From Paludibacteraceae bacterium (GTDB lineage Bacteria; Bacteroidota; Bacteroidia; Bacteroidales; Paludibacteraceae), in contig JARLGW010000011.1 in NCBI GenBank assembly GCA_031292565.1, positions 337,256 through 376,128 on the forward strand: DNA of 38,873 bases, given 5' to 3'. Position numbers and translations under genes: made by a program. Positions 33,492 to 38,873 of this stretch are shown here, one piece after another (the first letter of the stretch is position 1; each line of letters opens with the position of its first letter). Under the pieces are notes generated by a model. That model was given only the letters and a program-made list of their open reading frames with translations, had not been told where the DNA came from and made no database searches.

Positions 33492-34865
33492 ATGAAAAAA
33501 AAACTACTCTTTTTAGCACTGTTGTTTACGGGATTTGTAATTTCTGCATTTGGTCAAGCAACAGGTTCGTGGTACACTCCTGTAGATTTCCAAGCTTTAA
33601 GTGGAACATTAAATACAACTTATGGTTGTACAGGTACTGCCCTTGCTCTTAATACTACAACTTATAGAACAGGAAGTAATTCCCTTTCTGCCCTTTATAC
33701 AGGAAGTAATTCTGCAAAAACATGGTGGAATGATAATTTAGGAATTGTTCCATCCGCAGCCACCGGATATGTTCATGTTATTTGTTGGGTAAAAGGATAT
33801 AATGCAACAAGTACAGCAACATTAAATCTTGGTTATTGCGCTACTGCAACAGCAGGAAAAAATAGTGCTACAAGTACTGCAACAGCCACATCATTGAATA
33901 CTACAACTTGGACTCGAGTTACGGGGTATTGTGTACCGGCGAAAGGTACTGCATACACGTATTATCCTTACCCATCCTTTAGTTATGGTGGCTATTGGGA
34001 TGATTTTGTGATATATTATGATGCATCCAGTTCAACAACCGATGTTGTAGAACCAAATGTAGCCCCTTCTGCTGTTAGTGGTACTACCACCTTGAGTTGG
34101 ACCAATGGTTCTGATGCCGGAACCGGAGTACAAGGAACTATTATTTTGGGAACAAACTCAACTAGCCCTACGGCTATTGTGAATGGTACTAATTTATTAG
34201 ACCAAGGTTATTACCCTGTAGGCGGAACGGTTGCCACAGATTGGACTGTACTTACCAATATATCAGGTACTGCAACAACAACCTATGCACCGACAACAAC
34301 CTATACAACCTATGCTGTAATTAACTATGATAAAGCATATAATTTTTCTGCAGCAACAACCTATACGCCGATTGTTGACCCAACCAGTGATGCCACCTTA
34401 TCAGCATTATCAACCAGTGCAGGTACTATGAGTCCATCGTTTAGTGCCGCCACCACTACATACAGCGTGGAGTTGCCTTATGGTACCACAGTAGTGCCAA
34501 CAGTATCTGCTACGGCTAACATAACTGGAGCCCAAGTAGCAATTGTAGATGCTACCACTGTTACTGGTACTGCCACAGTAACAGTAACAGCTACAAATGG
34601 TACAACAAAAGGAGTATATACTCTGAATTATACGGTAGCAACAGGAGTGAACTTGGCCTCCACCGTGGCTAAAGTATATACTTCCGGTGCATCTATTACA
34701 GTAGAAGGTTATGCCGGAGCAAAAGTTTCAGTTGTAAGCTTGGATGGAATTACCCTTTATTCAGGAGTTGTTTCAAGTACAAAAGAAATACTTCCTGTCT
34801 CTTTACAAACAGGAGTTTATGCAGTGCTTGTAAATGGAGTTACCACGAAAGTAATTGTAAAATAA
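33492..34865 (+). CDS. secreted protein with cadherin-like domain and the same sorting-like C-terminus
   Basis: An exported protein of 457 residues. The signal peptide is LLFLALLFTGFVISAFG before Gln22. Residues about 25-180 form a jelly-roll-like domain, rich in Ser/Thr and aromatic residues (YWDDFVIYYDASSS), that resembles carbohydrate-binding modules only in general character. Residues about 190-295 are Fn3-like (NVAPSAVSGTTTLSWTNGSD). One cadherin-like sandwich spans 297-382. The final 75 residues are closely related to those of the preceding protein (VEGYAGAKVSVVSLDG, TGVYAVLVNGVTTKVIVK). The leader and terminator are also related, so the pair arose by duplication. The role is unknown; surface or secreted location is likely. 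Confidence 0.87.
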   Translation: MKKKLLFLALLFTGFVISAFGQATGSWYTPVDFQALSGTLNTTYGCTGTALALNTTTYRTGSNSLSALYTGSNSAKTWWNDNLGIVPSAATGYVHVICWVKGYNATSTATLNLGYCATATAGKNSATSTATATSLNTTTWTRVTGYCVPAKGTAYTYYPYPSFSYGGYWDDFVIYYDASSSTTDVVEPNVAPSAVSGTTTLSWTNGSDAGTGVQGTIILGTNSTSPTAIVNGTNLLDQGYYPVGGTVATDWTVLTNISGTATTTYAPTTTYTTYAVINYDKAYNFSAATTYTPIVDPTSDATLSALSTSAGTMSPSFSAATTTYSVELPYGTTVVPTVSATANITGAQVAIVDATTVTGTATVTVTATNGTTKGVYTLNYTVATGVNLASTVAKVYTSGASITVEGYAGAKVSVVSLDGITLYSGVVSSTKEILPVSLQTGVYAVLVNGVTTKVIVK

Positions 34866-34890
34866 ATTTACCACACATAAAATTAAGTAG

Positions 34891-34928
34891 AAGAGAGAGA
34901 ATATCCATAAACGGATATTCTCTCTCTT
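34891..34928 (+). terminator. terminator of the second secreted protein gene
   Basis: The perfect stem AAGAGAGAGAATATCC/GGATATTCTCTCTCTT has a 6-base loop. It shares its core with the terminator at 33218-33257. Confidence 0.92.
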
Positions 34929-34951
34929 TATTAACGAATAAATAGAATGCC

Positions 34952-35182
34952 ATGAATTTTTTTAAAATTAAAACAAGTTGGTCAAATGCAGAATTTATTC
35001 CTTTAAAACTTTGCATAGCCACAGCATATATTTTAGTTGGAGCGTATTTTCATCATTTTTTCAAACAGTATTATGTTCCCGTTATTTTGGTGTTTGTAAT
35101 TACTGTTATTTGGTCAGTTTATTTGTGGCTAACTAAAATGAAAAAAGAGGAAAAAAAGAAGAATCTAAAGAATGTGATATAA
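34952..35182 (+). CDS. small membrane protein with two predicted helices
   Basis: I do not recognise this 76-residue protein. It has two hydrophobic segments, LKLCIATAYILVGAYFHHF (about 19-37) and VPVILVFVITVIWSVYLWL (about 43-61). A strongly basic C-terminal tail follows (KMKKEEKKKNLKN), which places the tail in the cytoplasm. It sits between the terminator of the secreted protein and its own weak terminator. The gene content suggests an independent small membrane protein, perhaps a regulator or a structural subunit; no function can be given. Confidence 0.75.
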   Translation: MNFFKIKTSWSNAEFIPLKLCIATAYILVGAYFHHFFKQYYVPVILVFVITVIWSVYLWLTKMKKEEKKKNLKNVI

Positions 35183-35234
35183 TATTATGTAAACATGTAA
35201 TTTTAGTTCTCTGTTTATTTTACTGAAAATCAAT

Positions 35235-35263
35235 AAAAAGGAGTATGTTCTATACTCTTTTTT
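35235..35263 (+). terminator. terminator of the small membrane protein gene
   Basis: The stem AAAAGGAGTAT/ATACTCTTTTT, with one G-U pair, is followed by T residues, 52 bases past the stop. Confidence 0.7.
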
Positions 35264-35339
35264 TATTACCTCTCTATTTCTCTTTTCTTGATAAACTTAA
35301 ATTTGATTCAATTATGTTCTAATCCAACGAAAAACCCCG

Positions 35340-35347
35340 TATTTTTG
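35340..35347 (+). promoter_or_regulatory. candidate -7 promoter element for the alcohol dehydrogenase gene
   Basis: TATTTTTG matches TAnnTTTG, 14 bases before the ATG at 35362 and 26 before the alternative ATG at 35374. Confidence 0.45.
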
Positions 35348-35361
35348 CACCCGATCATTAA

Positions 35362-36525
35362 ATGAAAGAAAATATGTATAATTTCATTTTTCAAAATCCC
35401 GTTAAAATAGTTTTTGGTAAAGGCCAAATAGCAAGGTTGAATCAGTTAGTACCCCCTGGAGCAACCATTATGCTCACCTATGGCGGTGGCAGCATCAAGA
35501 AAAATGGCATATACGATGCCGTGAAGCAAGCCCTTGCAGGCTTCAACATCATAGAATTTGGAGGAATAGAATCCAACCCCAAATATGAAACACTGGTTAA
35601 AGCCATAGAATTGGGAAAACAAAAAAACGTGAATTTTTTATTAGCCGTGGGTGGAGGTTCCGTGCTCGACGGCACTAAACTCATAGCCGCCGCCCTACCT
35701 ATCCCCAACGACCCCTGGGACATAATTCAAAACAAAGTAAAAGTAGAAATCGCCATTCCGTTAGCAGTAGTCACCACCATCCCCGCCACAGGTAGCGAGA
35801 TGAACGAAAGAGCCGTTATATCCCGCCTATCCACCCAAGAAAAATACGCGTTTGCCAGTCCGTTAGTAATGCCACAATTCGCCATCCTCGATCCCGAAGT
35901 GTGCTACACCCTGCCCAAGAAGCAACTAGCCAACGGATTAGTAGATAGCTATATACATGTAATGGAGCAATACCTTACATTTCCCGTCGATGCAATGGTA
36001 CAAGACAAGTTTTCCGAAAGCCTCCTGAAAATCATAATAGAAATAGCCCCAAAAATTTTGGACGACCAAACAAACTACGATTATTGCGCCAACTTTATGT
36101 GGACATCCACCTTGGCGTTAAACGGGTTGATAGGAGCAGGGGTACCCCAAGATTGGGCTTCCCATAAGATTGGTCATGAACTCACCGCTCTTCATGGGCT
36201 CGATCATGCACAAACATTAGCCATCATACTCCCCGGAGTGATGAACATCATGCGCGAAAGCAAACGTGAAAAACTAGAACAATATGGCCGGGAAGTATGG
36301 AATATAACCATGGGTTCGGTAAACGAACGTATAGACAAGGCTATCAACAAAACAGAAACATTTTTCCAACAAACAGGATTGAAAACACATCTGAGTGATT
36401 TCAATATAGGAGAAGATACCATTGAAAAAATAGCCAATAGATTTGAAAAAAGAGCATTTCAACTCGGCGAACACCAAAATATCACCCCCGATTTAATTCG
36501 AGCCATTTTGAAAGACCGATTATAA
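35362..36525 (+). CDS. iron-type NAD(P)-dependent alcohol dehydrogenase (BdhA/YqhD-like)
   Basis: A cytoplasmic group III alcohol dehydrogenase of 387 residues. The start YNFIFQNPVKIVFGKGQI and the nucleotide motif LLAVGGGSVLDGTKLIAA are typical of the butanol dehydrogenase/YqhD branch. Metal-binding positions lie in NGLVDSYIHVMEQYL (Asp, His) and in SHKIGHELTALHGLDHAQ (two His). These enzymes reduce short aldehydes, usually with NADPH. The start is either 35362 or 35374 (MYNFIF); the second gives the family-typical N-terminus. It ends at a perfect terminator. Confidence 0.94.
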   Translation: MKENMYNFIFQNPVKIVFGKGQIARLNQLVPPGATIMLTYGGGSIKKNGIYDAVKQALAGFNIIEFGGIESNPKYETLVKAIELGKQKNVNFLLAVGGGSVLDGTKLIAAALPIPNDPWDIIQNKVKVEIAIPLAVVTTIPATGSEMNERAVISRLSTQEKYAFASPLVMPQFAILDPEVCYTLPKKQLANGLVDSYIHVMEQYLTFPVDAMVQDKFSESLLKIIIEIAPKILDDQTNYDYCANFMWTSTLALNGLIGAGVPQDWASHKIGHELTALHGLDHAQTLAIILPGVMNIMRESKREKLEQYGREVWNITMGSVNERIDKAINKTETFFQQTGLKTHLSDFNIGEDTIEKIANRFEKRAFQLGEHQNITPDLIRAILKDRL

Positions 36526-36540
36526 TACCCCGTATTATAT

Positions 36541-36582
36541 AAATAGATAAGAGACGGTTCACACACCGTCTCTTATCTATTT
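36541..36582 (+). terminator. terminator of the alcohol dehydrogenase gene
   Basis: A perfect 18-pair stem (AAATAGATAAGAGACGGT with its complement) and a 6-base loop start 16 bases past the stop. There is no long T tail, but the AT-rich stem base may serve in both directions. Confidence 0.85.
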
Positions 36583-36628
36583 AGCCTTTTGAGCCCACCT
36601 TCATTGGAAAGAAGAATCTAATATTCTT

Positions 36629-36786
36629 AGCGTTTAATCTTTATCTTTCTGACCTCCCGCCCCCCTCCAAAGGAGGGGAGATGGGAATGCTCTAGCAGTC
36701 TTTATTTTGCGTTTATGTGTTTGTTTTTTTTCTTCGTGTCTTTCCGTCTTTGCGTTTAATCTTATTATCTTTATTCTTTGCTCAGA
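36629..36786 (-). repeat. purine-rich post-stop repeat, copy 4 (after panB)
   Basis: In the sense of panB it starts seven bases past the stop with GAGCAAAGAATAAAGATAAT and GATTAAACGCAAAGACGG, and it includes hairpin copy C. It is related to copies 1 and 3. Confidence 0.75.
36651..36680 (-). repeat. CCCCTCC hairpin repeat, copy C
   Basis: On the minus strand, CTCCCCTCC-TTT-GGAGGGG is followed by GGCGGGAGGTC. The hairpin part is identical to copy B. Confidence 0.65.
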
Positions 36787-36792
36787 CTAAAA

Positions 36793-37614
36793 CTAATACT
36801 GTTCCGATTCATTCGGGAAGTCGCCCGATTTCACATCCTTGATATAATTTTTCACAGCATCCGTCATTACCGTGTGCAAATCCGCGTATTTTCGTAAAAA
36901 TCGTGGAGAAAAGCCCTTGCTATTCATCCCCATCATATCATGCACCACCAGCACCTGACCATCCACCGCAAAGCCCGCTCCGATACCAATAATAGGAATC
37001 TTCACGCTCTCCGCTACTTTTTTAGCCAACGAAGCCGGAATTTTTTCCAACACAATACCAAAGCAACCCGCTTTTTCCAACAGCAAAGCATCAGCAACCA
37101 ATTTACTAGCCTCCTGTTCCTCGCGCGCACGTACCGTATATGTACCGAATTTATTTATCGATTGCGGAGTAAGCCCCAAGTGCCCCATCACCGGGATGCC
37201 CGCCGTAAGAATGCGACATACCGATTCCAACACCTCTTCGCCACCCTCCAGCTTCAAACAATCAGCACCCGTTTCCTTCATAATACGAATAGCCGAAGCC
37301 AACGCCTCCTTCGAATTACCCTGATACGACCCGAAAGGCATATCAACCACCACCAAGGCACGCTGTACACCTTTTACCACCGACGATCCATGATAAATCA
37401 TCTGATCCAGTGTCATAGGCAACGTGGTGATATTCCCCGCCATCACATTCGATGCCGAATCGCCAACCAGCAAAACATCAATTCCGGCCTGATCCAAGAT
37501 CGATGCCATCGTATAATCATAAGCCGTTAGCATACTTATTTTCTCCCCCCGTTGTTTCATTTCAAACAATCGGTGCGTAGTTACTTTACGAGTATCTTCT
37601 AAATGTACTGACAT
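36793..37614 (-). CDS. panB: 3-methyl-2-oxobutanoate hydroxymethyltransferase
   Basis: The first committed enzyme of pantothenate synthesis: it adds a hydroxymethyl group from 5,10-methylenetetrahydrofolate to 2-oxoisovalerate. From the ATG at 37614 it has 273 residues, the usual length. Motifs are [10 protein letters not shown], the Mg-binding [42 protein letters not shown] and [21 protein letters not shown]. The longer frame from 37638 would begin at the promoter -7 element and is rejected. The other pantothenate genes are not nearby. Confidence 0.97.
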   Translation of the reverse strand: MSVHLEDTRKVTTHRLFEMKQRGEKISMLTAYDYTMASILDQAGIDVLLVGDSASNVMAGNITTLPMTLDQMIYHGSSVVKGVQRALVVVDMPFGSYQGNSKEALASAIRIMKETGADCLKLEGGEEVLESVCRILTAGIPVMGHLGLTPQSINKFGTYTVRAREEQEASKLVADALLLEKAGCFGIVLEKIPASLAKKVAESVKIPIIGIGAGFAVDGQVLVVHDMMGMNSKGFSPRFLRKYADLHTVMTDAVKNYIKDVKSGDFPNESEQY

Positions 37615-37635
37615 AGTTTTGGTATTAAATCTCGG

Positions 37636-37668
37636 CAAAGTTAGAAATTTAATTATTCTGTAAACAAA
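37636..37668 (-). promoter_or_regulatory. promoter of panB (-33 and -7)
   Basis: On the minus strand, TTTG (37665-37668) and TAACTTTG (37636-37643) are 21 bases apart, close to the Bacteroidota consensus. It lies 22 bases before the ATG at 37614. Confidence 0.55.
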
Positions 37669-37706
37669 TATTTCAAAAAACTGGTTTAAAATTCCATTTC
37701 AGATTG

Positions 37707-37714
37707 TAGTTTTG
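37707..37714 (+). promoter_or_regulatory. candidate -7 promoter element for mtgA
   Basis: TAGTTTTG matches TAnnTTTG, 35 bases before the ATG at 37749. Confidence 0.45.
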
Positions 37715-37748
37715 CATTCGGTTAAAAAGACAAATTACAATTTATATT

Positions 37749-38513
37749 ATGGCAACAGCTCCAAAACCAAAGAAACCCTCCTCAAGTGGAGGGAAATCCA
37801 AATCAAATAAATCCCTATTAAAGAGAATCGGGAAATTCATAGCCAAATGCATCATGTGGTTTTTCATAGTCAGCATTTTCCTAGTAGTACTCTTCCGGTT
37901 CGTACCCGTTTACTACACACCACTCATGTTTATACGCCTCGCCGAGCAAGTATGCGATGGCAAGCCACTAAAAATGGATCACAAGTGGGTATCCATAGAT
38001 AAAATAAACAAAAACATGGTAAATGCCGTAGTAGCATCAGAAGACAACCTGTTTATGGAACACCACGGATTTGATTTCAACGGAATAATAAAAGCCTACG
38101 AACACAATCAACACCGTAAAAAGAAAATACACGGAGGAAGCACCATTTCACAGCAAACTGCCAAAAACGTGTTCCTATTCCCAAGCCGCACCTATTTCCG
38201 AAAAGGACTAGAAGCCTACTTCACCGTACTCATCGAATTAGTATGGTCAAAAGAACGCATCATGGAAGTATACCTTAATGTAATAGAAATGGGCGACGGC
38301 ATATACGGAATAGAAAAAGCCTCCCAAACCTACTATGACAAGCCCGCCTCAAAGCTCACAAAAGCACAGGCAGCCTCCATAACCATGTGTTTGCCCAACC
38401 CGCGTAAATATTCACCGCTCAAAAACACACCATTCTACCAATCAAGGCGCGACAGAATATTAGAAACAATGACACAACTCGGCGACGTTAAGTTCACAAA
38501 AAAGAAAGATTAA
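37749..38513 (+). CDS. mtgA: monofunctional biosynthetic peptidoglycan transglycosylase
   Basis: An inner-membrane GT51 enzyme that polymerises lipid II into glycan strands without a transpeptidase domain. It has 254 residues: a basic N-terminal tail rich in Lys/Ser, one membrane helix (CIMWFFIVSIFLVVLFRFV, about 38-56), then the GT51 domain. The catalytic motif is VVASEDNLFMEHHGFD (Glu then Asp), followed by GGSTISQQTAKNVFLFPSRTYFRKGLE and ERIMEVYLNVIEMGDGIYG. All five GT51 motifs are present. A class A PBP with the same activity is encoded at 12515-14875. Confidence 0.96.
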   Translation: MATAPKPKKPSSSGGKSKSNKSLLKRIGKFIAKCIMWFFIVSIFLVVLFRFVPVYYTPLMFIRLAEQVCDGKPLKMDHKWVSIDKINKNMVNAVVASEDNLFMEHHGFDFNGIIKAYEHNQHRKKKIHGGSTISQQTAKNVFLFPSRTYFRKGLEAYFTVLIELVWSKERIMEVYLNVIEMGDGIYGIEKASQTYYDKPASKLTKAQAASITMCLPNPRKYSPLKNTPFYQSRRDRILETMTQLGDVKFTKKKD

Positions 38514-38524
38514 GCATACCCCCC

Positions 38525-38553
38525 AAAGGCTCACCTACCAAAGTGAGCCTTTT
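38525..38553 (+). terminator. terminator of mtgA
   Basis: The stem AAAGGCTCAC/GTGAGCCTTT plus T residues lies 11 bases past the stop. Confidence 0.9.
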
Positions 38554-38873
38554 ATATACACCATAAAATCCCCATTTCAGTCATAACACAGCCATTACCA
38601 CAAGCATCAAGCCACCCATTAATAGTAAAGCCACAAAAAAACATGCAAAACACTCGAAAAAACACTGCAAATAACACGCTGTAAAACAGAATAGTTACAC
38701 ATTCATCTGAAAAAAATATAGAAATAAAGCCCGAAAACATTTGGAAAAAGGCGAGTCAGGCATTACTTTTGCATCCGCTTTACGAGAAAGGCGCATTACA
38801 TTTGAAACACTTAAATACAAGGCAGGAAAGAAGGGAAGCAGTTGAAAATCTTTTTGAAAAAACATTCAAAAAG
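38554..38873 (+). other. gene-free right end: promoter and leader region
   Basis: The 320 bases after the mtgA terminator hold no supported gene. The first part is AT-rich with CA-rich tracts. The second part holds the strong promoter and a leader with TTTTTGAAAAAACATTCAAAAAG, which may be the upstream part of a second tandem promoter. A 16S rRNA gene may lie just outside the window. Confidence 0.5.
38740..38771 (+). promoter_or_regulatory. strong promoter (-33 and -7), probably of an rRNA operon
   Basis: TTTG (38740-38743) and TACTTTTG (38764-38771) are separated by 20 bases, an exact fit to the Bacteroidota consensus. The following GCATCCGCTTTACGAGAAAG and the leader to the window end, with GAAAATCTTTTTGAAAAAAC near 38843-38862, resemble rRNA operon leaders of this group. 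No coding frame follows within the window. Confidence 0.6.

Noticed and set aside
33269-33652. 127-codon open frame overlapping the start of the second secreted protein
   Set aside because: It is AT-rich intergenic DNA giving Phe/Ile/Tyr-rich sequence and runs out of frame into a clear signal-peptide gene.
36940-37530. 196-codon open frame on the plus strand inside panB
   Set aside because: It is antisense to a clear panB gene, its composition (many His, Arg, Asn) is that of a reverse-frame shadow, and no promoter or start signal is present.

Overview
The window is a chromosomal segment from an anaerobic or facultative member of the Bacteroidota, most likely order Bacteroidales (my guess is near Paludibacter/Paludibacteraceae). 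The reasons are: many promoters of the TAnnTTTG (-7) type and few clear Shine-Dalgarno sites; a single-chain pyruvate:ferredoxin oxidoreductase; two secreted proteins sharing a C-terminal sorting-like domain of the type IX/DUF6383 kind; a PstC of about 397 residues; and AT-rich intergenic DNA. I see no phage, CRISPR array, insertion sequence or tRNA.

Layout. 1-409 is the N-terminal end of a UvrD/PcrA helicase (minus). 555-1848 holds a PlsC-like acyltransferase facing a GH25 lysozyme across a shared terminator. 2078-5620 is nifJ. 5756-6952 is an AAA ATPase whose Walker B acid is replaced. 7099-9578 is a minus-strand run: DUF3298 lipoprotein, rsmG, MBL hydrolase, and an HMA-like secreted protein. 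9791-11662 has a second HMA-like protein and an MltF-type lytic transglycosylase. 11698-14875 has a thioredoxin-fold protein without CxxC and a class A penicillin-binding protein. 15164-15463 is a Dabb-family protein.

15809-21714 is a complete phosphate-uptake block transcribed leftwards: porin (OprP/OprO type), pstS, pstC, pstA, pstB, phoU. Both the porin and pstS promoters carry TGTAA repeats at exact 11-base spacing, which look like PhoB boxes. A hairpin between pstS and pstC may limit read-through. The large periplasmic loop of PstC contains a segment that resembles PstS. Divergent from the porin is a 403-residue GH95-like protein that seems to have lost its catalytic barrel.

23096-23956 has two diverged copies of a structured CCGTAGG-hairpin element on either side of a small winged-helix gene. 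Then come an FtsX-type permease, a class I aminotransferase, a toxin-antitoxin pair whose toxin is frameshifted, a DnaQ-like exonuclease and a YhcC-type radical SAM protein. 29772-34865 holds the two secreted repeat proteins, which share leader, C-terminus and terminator sequence. After a small membrane protein come an iron-type alcohol dehydrogenase, panB and mtgA. The right end carries a very good -33/-7 promoter and a leader that looks like the start of an rRNA operon lying outside the window.

The most notable unexplained patterns are the CCGTAGG element pair, a purine-rich repeat that directly follows the stop codons of four genes in the same sense, the PstS-like segment in PstC, and the hollowed-out GH95 protein.
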